From NCBI GenBank assembly GCA_035709005.1, contig DASTFB010000075.1, positions 1 through 52,245 of the forward strand: a stretch of 52,245 bases of DNA. Reading direction: 5' to 3'. The notes under the pieces are model-generated. The model saw only the letters and a program-made list of their open reading frames with translations. It did not search any database and was not told the DNA's origin. Both the position numbers and the translations under genes were made by a program. Source of the DNA: Candidatus Methylomirabilota bacterium. GTDB taxonomy: Bacteria > Methylomirabilota > Methylomirabilia > Rokubacteriales > CSP1-6. This document shows positions 34,922-42,943 of the stretch, piece after piece. Each line of letters starts with the position of its first letter. Position 1 is the first letter of the stretch.

Positions 34922-35797
34922 ATGGCGACCACGCCCGACACCGTATACCTGCCGTTCAACCGGGGCTGCCTGGGCGAGGCGTTCACGCCCGCCAAGCAGC
35001 ACGCCAAGCCGCCGGAGCGCCTCGGGCACTGGCTCATCGTCCAGGAGCAGGGGCTGGTAGTGTGCACCGACGCCCACGAGCTGTCGCTGCCGGCGGGCGA
35101 GTGCCCCCCCGACCTCGAGGGGCTGATCGGCGAGCCGTTCTGGCTCGGAACCTGGCGGGGTACTCCCTGCTGGGTCGGCGCTCTGCCGCGCGGAGCCGGC
35201 ATTCCGGCTGGTTTCCACCGCGAGACGCTGGTGCCCATGCAAGGCACCCGCTTGCCCGACGAGCTGCTGTCGCTCGGCGGCATGGCGATGCAGGCCCTGT
35301 GGTGGGAATCGACCAGTGGACACTGTCCACGGTGTGGCCAGCGGACCGAGCGGATCGCCAACGAGTGGGGCAAGCGCTGTCCCGCGTGCCGCTACGAGCA
35401 CTACCCGCACCTGCACCCCGCGGTGATCGTGCTCGTCCGGGACGGCGACCGCGTCCTCCTGGCCCGCAAAGCCATCTGGGCCCCCGGCCGCTACGCGCTC
35501 ATCGCCGGATTCGTCGACAACGGTGAGTCGCTGGAAGGGACGGTGTGCCGCGAGGTGCTCGAGGAGGTCGGCGTCGCCGTGGACAACATCCGCTACGTCG
35601 GCAGTCAGAACTGGCCATTTCCTAGCCAGCTCATGGTGGGATTCGTGGCCGACTATGCCGGAGGTGAGATCACCATCGACCCCGAGGAGCTGGAGGACGC
35701 GCGATGGTTCTCGCGCGACGCACTGCCCACGGGGCCTGCCCGTCACTCCATCGCCGGGTTCATCATCGAGCACTACGCCCGACGGCCGCGGCGATAG
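34922..35797 (+). CDS. nudC: NAD+/NADH pyrophosphatase (Nudix, NudC type)
   Basis: A 291-residue NudC. The zinc ribbon has CPRC and CPAC (around SGHCPRCGQRT and GKRCPACRYEHYPHLHP). The Nudix box is intact: GFVDNGESLEGTVCREVLEEVGV matches Gx5Ex7REUxEExGU. The NADH-pyrophosphatase signature downstream reads SQNWPFPSQLM, with Asn in place of the usual Pro of SQPWPFP. It hydrolyses NADH or removes NAD caps from RNA. A TATCAT box (34903-34908) lies 13 bp before ATG 34922, so the leader would be very short. Confidence 0.9.
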   Translation: MATTPDTVYLPFNRGCLGEAFTPAKQHAKPPERLGHWLIVQEQGLVVCTDAHELSLPAGECPPDLEGLIGEPFWLGTWRGTPCWVGALPRGAGIPAGFHRETLVPMQGTRLPDELLSLGGMAMQALWWESTSGHCPRCGQRTERIANEWGKRCPACRYEHYPHLHPAVIVLVRDGDRVLLARKAIWAPGRYALIAGFVDNGESLEGTVCREVLEEVGVAVDNIRYVGSQNWPFPSQLMVGFVADYAGGEITIDPEELEDARWFSRDALPTGPARHSIAGFIIEHYARRPRR

Positions 35798-35809
35798 GTA
35801 CGCGCGGCC

Positions 35810-36592
35810 TCAGGACATCATCCCGCCGTCGACGGTGTAGATGCCGCCATTGACGTAGGATGCCTCCGCGCTGCAGAGGAAGGCGACGAGAGCCGCGACC
35901 TCCTCCGGCTCCCCGTAACGACGCATCGGGATACCCGCCACGAACCGGCGGTGAGCCGCTTGCGGGTCCTTGGGGTCGAAGCCTTCATCCAGCAAGCCCG
36001 CCATGGGCGTGGAGATTGGGCCCGGGCACACGGCGTTCACGCGGACCCCGTGCCGCACGAGCTCGAGCGAGGCGGTGCGGGTGAGCCCGATGACGGCATG
36101 TTTGCTCGTCGTATAGGCGACGAGCCCCGGCGTCCCTCGCAACCCGGCGACGGAGGCGGTGTTGACGATGGCGCCGCCGCCCCGCCGGATGATGGCCGGC
36201 GCCACCAGCTTCAAGCCTAGCCACACGCTCTTGACATTCACGGCGAGCACCCGGTCGAACATGTCTTCCGGATACTCGAGCAGCGGTTTCACCGCCCCCA
36301 GGATGCCGGCGTTGTTGAAGAAGCAGTCGATCCCGCCGAAGCGCTCGGTGGCCTCGGCCACGTAGCGTTGGACGTCGGCGGACCGGGTCACGTCGGCTTC
36401 GACCGCGGCGGCCTCGCCGCCGGCCTGCTGGACGGCGGCGACGCAACCAGCGAGGTCGGCGCCGGGCAAGTCGACGACGACGACCCGCGCGCCCTCGGAG
36501 CCGAAGCGCACGGCGGCCGCCCGCCCGATGCCCCGGGCGCCGCCGGTCACCACGACGACCTTGTCACGAAAGCGCTGGCTCACGTCGGTCAA
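35810..36592 (-). CDS. Short-chain dehydrogenase/reductase
   Basis: A classical SDR of about 260 residues. Cofactor motif VVTGGARGIGRAAAV with Asp after the second strand (VVVDLPGAD), pointing to NAD; CFFNNAGIL; catalytic Ser in NTASVAG; Tyr/Lys in YTTSKHA; C-terminal VNGGIYTVDGGM. The substrate is unknown. The start is uncertain: TTG 36590-36592 has GAAGGCGAG at good distance, while GTG 36581-36583 is a close alternative. The open frame continues upstream without a ribosome site. It is divergent from the ThDP enzyme and may share its regulation. Confidence 0.85.
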   Translation of the reverse strand: MTDVSQRFRDKVVVVTGGARGIGRAAAVRFGSEGARVVVVDLPGADLAGCVAAVQQAGGEAAAVEADVTRSADVQRYVAEATERFGGIDCFFNNAGILGAVKPLLEYPEDMFDRVLAVNVKSVWLGLKLVAPAIIRRGGGAIVNTASVAGLRGTPGLVAYTTSKHAVIGLTRTASLELVRHGVRVNAVCPGPISTPMAGLLDEGFDPKDPQAAHRRFVAGIPMRRYGEPEEVAALVAFLCSAEASYVNGGIYTVDGGMMS

Positions 36593-36650
36593 CGACTCGC
36601 CTTCACTATCGATGGAAGCCGCGGGCCCGTCAACACCGTGCGCGGCCTTC

Positions 36651-36659
36651 TGGTATAGT
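36651..36659 (+). promoter_or_regulatory. Extended -10 promoter for the ThDP enzyme gene
   Basis: TGGTATAGT contains TG-N-TATAGT, an extended -10 element. No -35 hexamer is visible at the right distance, as is usual for extended -10 promoters. The predicted start lies near 36666, about 39 nt before ATG 36705. Confidence 0.5.
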
Positions 36660-36704
36660 GCGACGGCTGGCTCGAACGTGAACGATCTGACAACGAGGAA
36701 GGCC

Positions 36705-38438
36705 ATGCGCAAGACCATCACCGGCACCGGCGGGATGCTGCTGCTTCAGACGCTCAAGGACGCGGGCGTGGAATATCTCTTCACGAACCCGGGCTCGGCG
36801 GAGACCGGGATCTTCGCGGCGCTCGCCGAGGACGGTGATCAGCGGCTCGTCGTCGCCAAGCACGAAGGCCTGGTGGCGGCCATGGCCGACGGCTATCACC
36901 GGTTCAGCGGCAAGGTCGGGGTCGTCATCGCCCATGTCATGGGCGGCTCGTACCAGCTGGCCGGCCAGCTCTTCAACGCCCAGGTCGCCGGCTCGTCGCT
37001 GCTGGTCATCGCCGGCGACTGGGCCTCGGAGCTGCAGGACTACCGGGGCCTGGCGCCGTTTCCCGGCCTGAGCCAGGCCGAATCCATGCGGCCGTTGACC
37101 AAAGAGGCGCGCTGCGCCTTCCAGGTCGCCACGAACCCGGCCGCCATCCCCGTGGCCACGACCCGGGCCCTGCGCGAAGCCACGACGCCCCCGACCGGTC
37201 CGGTGTACCTGTCCATCAGCGCGGAGCTGCTGATTCGCGAGGGGCTGGAAGCCCAGATCGGCGAGGGGGCGAACTACACGATCGAGCGGCCGGGCCCGGC
37301 CCGCCGGCAGACGATCGAGGCGATCGCCCGGCGGCTCGGCGAGGCGCAGTGTCCCGTGTTGATGTTCGGCGACGATGTGTGGCGCGGCGGAGCCCAGGCC
37401 GAGGCTGTGGCCCTGGCCGAAGCGCTCGAGGCTCCGGTGTTCAACACCCGGCAGATCTTCGTGAACTTTCCCAGCCGCCATCCGCTCTTCTGCGGCATGT
37501 ATCCCGTCTCCCGGGAGTTCGAGAAGGTCACCGGGCTGAAGCCCGATCTGATCTTCCTCGTCGGGTGTCAGGGCGTCCACGGCGGGGTGGCCGAGCCCGT
37601 GGTGATGCAGATCGGCCCCAATCCGCTGCTCATGGGGCGTCACTATCCGCTCGACGTCGCCGTGCAGTGCGAGCTGCGCGACACGCTTCGCGAGCTGAAG
37701 GAGACGCTGACGCGGCTGCACCCGGCCGAGCGCGTCGCGACGTGGGCCCGCCAGCGGGCCAAGGTGCGCAGCTACGCCAGCCTGTTGATCAGCCGTGAGG
37801 AAGACCTCGTGCGCGAGCACGAGCACGACACGATGGTCCATCCCAGCGTTCTGGAAGCGCAGCTCGCCGAGCTGCTGCCCCGGACCTCCACCATGGTCCA
37901 GGAAAGCTCGACGGCGCGCACGACGCTGCTGCCCTTCGGCCACCAGGGCATGGCCTGGACGCGGAGCGGCGGCGGCTCTCTCGGATTCGGCGTGGGCGCC
38001 GCCATCGGCGCCAAGCTCGCAGTCGGTCGAGAGCGGCCCGTCGTGCTCCACCTGGGCGACGGAGCGCTCGGCTACAGTGCGGCGGGGTTCTGGACGATGG
38101 CCCGCTACAACACGGCGGTGCTGACCGTCGTCTCCAACAACGAGAGCTATCAGATCGTGCGCCACAACTGGGCGCGGGAGATGCCGGACAGCAAGATGGT
38201 CCGAGATGCCAGATATCCCGGCCTCTATCTGAGCGCCCCCGCGGTGGACTACGTGGGGCTGGCGCGCGCCCAGGGCGTGGACGGTGAATCCGTCACGACG
38301 CTCAAGGAGCTGGAGCCCGCGCTCCGTCGGGGCCTGGAACGGACGACCCGCGACAACCGGCCATACCTGATCGACGTCACGGTCGCCAGGGAGGGGGTGG
38401 GGGCCGAGTCGACCTGGTATCAGGACTGGCGGCTCTAG
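36705..38438 (+). CDS. Thiamine-diphosphate-dependent enzyme (acetolactate synthase / 2-oxoacid decarboxylase family)
   Basis: A 577-residue ThDP enzyme with three domains. The N-terminal pyrimidine-binding part has FTNPGSAETGIF and the catalytic Glu in VVAKHEGLVAAMADGY. The middle domain includes QCPVLMFGDDVWRGGAQAEA. The C-terminal PP domain carries the ThDP motif GDGALGYSAAGFWTMARYN through VVSNN. The NPGSAE motif is like benzoylformate or oxalyl-type decarboxylases as well as acetolactate synthases; no regulatory subunit gene is near, so biosynthetic IlvB is unlikely. GAGGAAGG precedes ATG 36705. Its TAG and the TAG of the convergent methyltransferase overlap in one CTAG. Confidence 0.85.
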   Translation: MRKTITGTGGMLLLQTLKDAGVEYLFTNPGSAETGIFAALAEDGDQRLVVAKHEGLVAAMADGYHRFSGKVGVVIAHVMGGSYQLAGQLFNAQVAGSSLLVIAGDWASELQDYRGLAPFPGLSQAESMRPLTKEARCAFQVATNPAAIPVATTRALREATTPPTGPVYLSISAELLIREGLEAQIGEGANYTIERPGPARRQTIEAIARRLGEAQCPVLMFGDDVWRGGAQAEAVALAEALEAPVFNTRQIFVNFPSRHPLFCGMYPVSREFEKVTGLKPDLIFLVGCQGVHGGVAEPVVMQIGPNPLLMGRHYPLDVAVQCELRDTLRELKETLTRLHPAERVATWARQRAKVRSYASLLISREEDLVREHEHDTMVHPSVLEAQLAELLPRTSTMVQESSTARTTLLPFGHQGMAWTRSGGGSLGFGVGAAIGAKLAVGRERPVVLHLGDGALGYSAAGFWTMARYNTAVLTVVSNNESYQIVRHNWAREMPDSKMVRDARYPGLYLSAPAVDYVGLARAQGVDGESVTTLKELEPALRRGLERTTRDNRPYLIDVTVAREGVGAESTWYQDWRL

Positions 38439-39025
38439 CCGTCATCGAGCTTCAGCGCGATCTCCTCGCCATTGCCGATGGGGACCGTCACGGCGAACAA
38501 CCGGGGGTGAGACTTCACGCGGCCCAGGAAAGCTTCAAGTTCCTGGGCGTGCGAGGTCACGTTGTCGGCAATGAGCAAGCCGCCCGGGCGCAACTTCGGC
38601 ACGACCAGCTCCAGGTAGTCGAGGTAGCTCGGCCGGTCCGCGTCGAGAAAGACGAGGTCGAGGGGTCCCGCGAGCCCTGGCAGGGTGTCCGCGGCGCGCC
38701 CCGCGATGACCTCCACGACGCTCTCCAGCCCGGCCCTGGCGAGATTGGTTCGGGCGAGGGCGATCTTGTCGGGGTTGAACTCGAGGGTGGTGACGCGGCC
38801 GCCAGTCGCGCGTGCGGCGTCGGCCAGCCAGATCGTGGAGAAGGCGTTGGACGTTCCCACCTCCAGAATGCGCCTGGCGCCCGTGGCCCGGACGAGGATC
38901 CACAGCAGACGGCCCGTGTCGCGGGTGATGTTCAGCATGCGCCGGGGCCGGGCGGTCTCCCGAGCGTCGTTGTCCTCGCCGAACCTGGCCAGCTCTTCCA
39001 GGAGCTGTCCGAGGGCATGGTCCAC
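38435..39025 (-). CDS. Class I SAM-dependent O-methyltransferase (CCoAMT-like)
   Basis: A 196-residue methyltransferase of the caffeoyl-CoA/catechol O-methyltransferase-like family. SAM motif ILEVGTSNAFSTIWLADA, acidic-loop motif VTTLEFNPDKIALARTN, metal-binding DLVFLDADRPSYLDYLELV, and GGLLIADNV. The aromatic or catechol substrate is a guess from the family. It lies 7 bp after the DinB-family gene on the same strand. The stop shares CTAG with the ThDP gene. Confidence 0.85.
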   Translation of the reverse strand: MDHALGQLLEELARFGEDNDARETARPRRMLNITRDTGRLLWILVRATGARRILEVGTSNAFSTIWLADAARATGGRVTTLEFNPDKIALARTNLARAGLESVVEVIAGRAADTLPGLAGPLDLVFLDADRPSYLDYLELVVPKLRPGGLLIADNVTSHAQELEAFLGRVKSHPRLFAVTVPIGNGEEIALKLDDG

Positions 39026-39032
39026 GGGCGCC

Positions 39033-39533
39033 TCAGCCGCGGCCTTCGCGCAGGAAGGCGAGCAGGTCGAGGTCCCCCGGCGATCGGCCGTACTCCGTCA
39101 GTGCCACCGCGGCTTCACCGCGGAATTGCGTGCCGTGGTTGGCGACGTGCGCGAGAAGGTGCCAGAGGACGTTTTGCTGGGGTACCCCTCTGGTCGTCTT
39201 GTACTGAACCGTCGCCGCGAGGGCAGCATCGCTGAGCGACGCCAGGTAGCCGCGCATCTTGCGCTCTTCTTCGGTCCAGCGACCCTGCAGGGCGTCGAGC
39301 GTCGGGAATTCGCTCTCGGCCGGCAGCGCCTGAGGCGAGACGCCCTCCTGGCACCGTAAGCGCCACACGACCTCGGTGCCCAAGATGTGTGCCAACGTGC
39401 CACGCACGCTGCCGTGACTCAGGCGGGCCGGGGCCGTCAGCTGCTCCGGCGTCACTCGGGCGGCGGCACTCAGCACTCGCGCGTTGGCCCAGTAGTTGTA
39501 GTCGTACAGCAGCCTGACGTCGTCCTTCGTCAT
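39033..39533 (-). CDS. DinB/YfiT-superfamily metalloprotein
   Basis: A 166-residue four-helix bundle. It starts with LLYDYNYWANARVLSAA, typical of DinB, and has candidate metal His residues in GTLAHILGTEVVWR and HLLAHVANHGTQFRGE, the usual three-His arrangement. Members are thiol- or metal-dependent transferases and hydrolases; the role here is unknown. It is upstream of the methyltransferase in the same direction. A second DinB-family gene lies in the cassette array at 47244. Confidence 0.88.
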   Translation of the reverse strand: MTKDDVRLLYDYNYWANARVLSAAARVTPEQLTAPARLSHGSVRGTLAHILGTEVVWRLRCQEGVSPQALPAESEFPTLDALQGRWTEEERKMRGYLASLSDAALAATVQYKTTRGVPQQNVLWHLLAHVANHGTQFRGEAAVALTEYGRSPGDLDLLAFLREGRG

Positions 39534-39653
39534 GCAGCGCCCTCGCCGGCCTCGAAACGGTCTCTTGCGCGACTGCCAGCCGAGAGTATATCGCCGTCCA
39601 GAGACGCCGAGAGGACAGCGCCGTGGCCGCGGGTCTCGTCGACCTCCTCGGAG

Positions 39654-39676
39654 GCGCCGGGGGGGCGCCCCGGCGC
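39654..39676 (-). terminator. GC-rich hairpin after the DUF2269 gene
   Basis: GCGCCGGGG / CCCCGGCGC, a perfect 9-bp stem with a 5-nt loop, 7 bp past the DUF2269 stop on the minus strand. It probably separates that gene from the DinB/methyltransferase pair. No U tract. Confidence 0.5.
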
Positions 39677-39683
39677 TAGCCGT

Positions 39684-40265
39684 TCACGGGTCGGGAGCCG
39701 CCCACGGATACAGACGTGGTATCACGATCGTCAGCGCGGTGGCGACCGCGATGGCCACGACCAGGCCGGCGACGAACAGGGTCCAGGTATTCGGCCTGAG
39801 GGTGCCGAGACTGACGATCACGAAGAGGATCGGCAGATCCAGGAAATGCGTGAACGTGGGGACGCCTTCGGAGCGCGCCTTCTGGAGCTGAGCCGTGAAC
39901 CCGCCGCCGCTTAGGGCTTGCTCAGTCAGCCGCCGGAGGCGCACGAAGTAGAGTCGGGTCACGGTGTTGCCCTCGATGAATTCGAACGCGAACAGGAAGA
40001 CCATCCCGGCCAGCCACGGCGTCTCGACGAAGCTCCAGCCGCCGAAAAACTCGACGATCAGCCACGTGCCCGAGACCAGCAGGAGAACCGCGCCGGGAAC
40101 GACGAGACCGTCGTAAAAGACCGCGATATTGCGCACGGCTTCCGAGAACCGGACCAGCTCGCGGCACTGGCGTGAGCGCATGTCGCTGACCCAGACGCCG
40201 ATCAGCCCGGCCCCGATCAGGACGACGCCGATGACGTGGAGCAGCTTCAATATGGCGTAAACCAT
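39684..40265 (-). CDS. DUF2269-like integral membrane protein
   Basis: A 193-residue protein with about four transmembrane helices. The N-terminal YAILKLLHVIGVVLIGAGLIGVW and the following RNIAVFYDGLVVPGAVLLLVSG match the DUF2269 pattern (a conserved LKxLHV...G start). The second half has AGMVFLFAFEFIEGNTVTRLYFVRL, then DLPILFVIVSLGTLRPNTW. The function is unknown; relatives resemble cytochrome- or haem-membrane helices. ATG 40263-40265 is chosen as the start; the longer frame upstream is out of character. Confidence 0.78.
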   Translation of the reverse strand: MVYAILKLLHVIGVVLIGAGLIGVWVSDMRSRQCRELVRFSEAVRNIAVFYDGLVVPGAVLLLVSGTWLIVEFFGGWSFVETPWLAGMVFLFAFEFIEGNTVTRLYFVRLRRLTEQALSGGGFTAQLQKARSEGVPTFTHFLDLPILFVIVSLGTLRPNTWTLFVAGLVVAIAVATALTIVIPRLYPWAAPDP

Positions 40266-40415
40266 CGTCCCACAGCCTTGCCGATCCGCTGGAATCGCCG
40301 GCGACGTCGTTCGCCTCCATCGCGGGCAGGCTCGGCAAGTATACGAGAATGGCTCTTCCACGGGACTCGAGGCGACGCTACCATGCGCCTGCACCCTACG
40401 TGACGGAGGGACTCC

Positions 40416-41072
40416 ATGGTTGTCACCCTGTTTCGTAGCCGCCTGAAGCCGGAAGCGAAAGAGGAATATGCGCGGTGGGCTGGTCGCATGGAGGAGCTTG
40501 TCAGGCAAGTGCCAGGTTACGTCTCCCACAAGGGATTCGTCGCCGAGGACGGTGAGCGAGTCACCATCGTGGAATTCGCCTCGGAAGAGGGGCAGCGGGC
40601 GTGGGCGACACACCCCGAACACGTGGAGGTGCAGAAGAAGGGGCGCCAGGACTTCTACGCCGAGTTCCGCGTGCAAGTGTGCACGGTGCAGCGGGAGATG
40701 GTGCACCCGGCGACCGGCGCCAGGGACATGGACGTCTTGCAGCGGCTCAACGAGAGCTACATCCGATCAGTACGCACGTCGGACGCGCGCTGGTTCGAGG
40801 AACACCTGGCCGAGGACTTCGTGAATAGCAATCCCGACGGCTCGTTGGTGGACCGCGCCGGGTTTCTGGCGCAAGTGACGCGACCGATGACTCTCTCGAA
40901 TTTCGGCGTAGAGGACGTGGCGATCCGAGTTCTCGGGGACACGGCGATCGTTCACGGCAAGACCGTGTACCGGAAGCTCGACGGCCAGCCCGCGGCCGGC
41001 CGCTACACCGACGTCTGGGCCCGCCGGAATGGCCGCTGGCTCTGCGTGGCCGCCCACGTGACCCGCGGCTGA
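40416..41072 (+). CDS. Fusion of an ABM-type monooxygenase domain and a SnoaL/DUF4440 (NTF2-like) domain
   Basis: A 218-residue two-domain protein. Residues 1-95 look like an antibiotic-biosynthesis-monooxygenase (ABM) ferredoxin-like domain: VVTLFRSRLKPEAKEEYARW, VPGYVSHKGFVAEDGERVTIVEFAS, AWATHPEHVEVQKKG. Residues 105-218 form an NTF2-like SnoaL/DUF4440 cone: LQRLNESYIRSVRTSDARWFEEHLAEDFV, then GDTAIVHGKTVYR and YTDVWARRNGRWLCVAAHVTR. Each domain occurs alone in many bacteria; the joined form is less usual. The reaction is unknown. GGAGGGA precedes ATG 40416. Confidence 0.78.
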   Translation: MVVTLFRSRLKPEAKEEYARWAGRMEELVRQVPGYVSHKGFVAEDGERVTIVEFASEEGQRAWATHPEHVEVQKKGRQDFYAEFRVQVCTVQREMVHPATGARDMDVLQRLNESYIRSVRTSDARWFEEHLAEDFVNSNPDGSLVDRAGFLAQVTRPMTLSNFGVEDVAIRVLGDTAIVHGKTVYRKLDGQPAAGRYTDVWARRNGRWLCVAAHVTRG

Positions 41073-41123
41073 GCGCGCACGTTCCTGTCGGGCTCGCGCA
41101 TTACTCCCGGCGTCAGCCGTGGC

Positions 41124-41711
41124 TCACCGGGCCGGGCGTGAACGGGTCAATCGCACGGCCAGCACGACGTGGCTGGCGATGATCAGCGGCACCAGGAAGG
41201 TCGGGAGCAGGCTCAGCGGCAATCGCAGGAGCTCGGCCATCGATTCGGGGTTCGCCGAGGCGAGCCGCGCCGCGGTCAGGACCACGAACAGGATGTCGGC
41301 CAACCCCACCAGGTTCCAGGCGATGTAGGCGAGGCGCCGACCCGCGCCGTACGGGGGACCCCACAACAATAATCCTGTCGCCAGGCTCGCCACGGCGATG
41401 TCTCCCCATCCACCCGGGACGGCAAACGCGTAGGGTAACCGGCTTTGTCCGTAGAGATAGAGGAAGTGGATCCCCACGAAGCGCGTCAGGTGCAACGCGA
41501 CCAGCCAGCGCTCGTCGACCTGCATCAACCATGCTCTGAGCCGTGCCGAGAACCATCCGACGGCGAGTACGGCCGCGGTCAGCCCGAACAGGATCAGCGG
41601 GGGGGCGGGCGGCCGCAACATGCCGACGACGCCGGCTGCGCCGAGAGCGATGGCGATGAGCAGCCAGGCAAGCAGAACCAGCACGACGGTGCGGGAGCTC
41701 ATGATCGTCAT
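41124..41711 (-). CDS. Conserved integral membrane protein, unknown function
   Basis: A 195-residue protein with about six transmembrane helices. The first is VVLVLLAWLLIAIALGAAGVV; later parts include the motif ALHLTRFVGIHFLYLYGQSRLPYAFAVPGGWGDI, conserved-looking across soil bacteria, and SLLPTFLVPLIIASHVVLAVRL at the end. I do not know its role. It starts 7 bp after the alpha/beta hydrolase stop on the same strand, so the two form a unit. Confidence 0.75.
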   Translation of the reverse strand: MTIMSSRTVVLVLLAWLLIAIALGAAGVVGMLRPPAPPLILFGLTAAVLAVGWFSARLRAWLMQVDERWLVALHLTRFVGIHFLYLYGQSRLPYAFAVPGGWGDIAVASLATGLLLWGPPYGAGRRLAYIAWNLVGLADILFVVLTAARLASANPESMAELLRLPLSLLPTFLVPLIIASHVVLAVRLTRSRPAR

Positions 41712-41718
41712 GCGCGGG

Positions 41719-42507
41719 TCAGCCGCGCTCGAGGAAACGACAGATCACCTCATTGACGACGTCGGGGTGGGTGAGCGGGCCCATGTGTCCGAGGTTCTCG
41801 AGCTCGATGACTTCGACTCGAGGCAGTGTCTTCGTCAGGAGCCGGGCGACGCCGCGAGACGAGGCAGGGGAGGGTTTTCCGATCATGTAGAGAACGGGCA
41901 CGGTGAGCGCGGCGAAGGCCTCCAGGGGTGTCGACTCCCCGAACAACGCGCTCTCCCACCCGTGCACATTGAGCATGGAGCTGGCGATCGAGCTCTGGCG
42001 CGACGCCGGCGTATCGGCCCACGTCCCCGGGCCCATCCAGTAATCGATGAAGTATTGGGCGGCAGTGGCCGTGTCGCCGGTCTCGAGCGCGGCCTTCGCT
42101 CCGGCCACGGCCGCCCGAATCCCGTCGGCCTCGTTGGGGGGAGGGGACTCCGCGTCGAGGAGCGCGAACAAGGTGGGCTCGTATAAAGCCAGCGCGCGGA
42201 CACGGCGCGGTTGGGCGAGCGCGACGATGAGCGCCACGGCGGCGCCATACGAGTGGCCGACCAGCGCGAAGGGCTCGCCGGCCCGGGCGAAGACGGGCTC
42301 GAGGAGGGCGGCTTCGTCGCGGAGGCGGATAGACCGGTCCGTCGGCCACGCGGGACTGTTGCCGGCGCCGTATGAATCCGGGGCGAGCACGTGGAACTTC
42401 GGGGCCAGGCGGTCCATCAGCGCGCGCCACTGACTCGACGTGCTCGCGTTCGCGTGCAGACAGACGACGCCCGGACCGGCCCCGGCTTCACGGAAGAAGG
42501 GAATCAC
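41719..42507 (-). CDS. Alpha/beta-fold hydrolase
   Basis: A 262-residue alpha/beta hydrolase. Oxyanion-hole region VVCLHANASTSSQW (HA rather than HG), nucleophile elbow LVGHSYGAAVAL (Ser), and catalytic His in ELENLGHMGPLTHP. The acid is expected after strand 6 at VLYMIGKPSPASS, where Asp is replaced by Lys-Pro, so it may come from another loop. The closing LTHPDVVNEVICRFL is typical of small esterases and haloperoxidase-like members. GTG 42505-42507 has AAGGA just upstream. Confidence 0.87.
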   Translation of the reverse strand: MIPFFREAGAGPGVVCLHANASTSSQWRALMDRLAPKFHVLAPDSYGAGNSPAWPTDRSIRLRDEAALLEPVFARAGEPFALVGHSYGAAVALIVALAQPRRVRALALYEPTLFALLDAESPPPNEADGIRAAVAGAKAALETGDTATAAQYFIDYWMGPGTWADTPASRQSSIASSMLNVHGWESALFGESTPLEAFAALTVPVLYMIGKPSPASSRGVARLLTKTLPRVEVIELENLGHMGPLTHPDVVNEVICRFLERG

Positions 42508-42567
42508 GAGTCCTTACCGTGCGTCATCGCCGCGGCTCGCTCACGTGTCTGCTGACGCGGGTGGAGC

Positions 42568-42933
42568 TCACACCGGGTCGCGGTGGACGGTGGCAGGGGC
42601 GAACGCGGGAAGGCACACGGCGATGTACTCCGCGCCGCCGGGTTCAGGACTGCTGTAGCGGAGCCACTCGCCCGGGCGTGCCACGACGGCCTGACCCTGC
42701 CGCACGTCGAGAACACCACCTTCGAATTCAACCCGTAGCAGACCTCGGAGGACAACGGTAATCTCTTCGAACTCGGGTCGTTGACCGGGCTCGCGCCAGC
42801 CCTCAGGGGATACCATGCGGGCAACGCTCACATTCACGTGCCCCGAGTTTACCCGACCGACATACTCTTCGATCGTCTTCGGCTTGTTGCCGGCGGCCTG
42901 AATCCGTGTGGGCTTGTCGATCAACCTGGGCAT
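42568..42933 (-). CDS. Cupin-domain protein
   Basis: A 121-residue single cupin. Beta-barrel motifs are visible: EFEEITVVLRGLLRVEFEGGVLDV corresponds to cupin motif 1 with its metal-ligand Glu (the His pair is reduced), and GQAVVARPGEWLRYSSPEPG to motif 2. The start MPRLIDKPTRIQAAGNKPK is typical of small cupins found near catabolic genes. The role is unknown. ATG 42931-42933 with GAGGTG upstream. It is 10 bp downstream of the ornithine-cyclodeaminase-family gene, in the same direction. Confidence 0.8.
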   Translation of the reverse strand: MPRLIDKPTRIQAAGNKPKTIEEYVGRVNSGHVNVSVARMVSPEGWREPGQRPEFEEITVVLRGLLRVEFEGGVLDVRQGQAVVARPGEWLRYSSPEPGGAEYIAVCLPAFAPATVHRDPV

Positions 42934-42943
42934 AGGCAGCACC

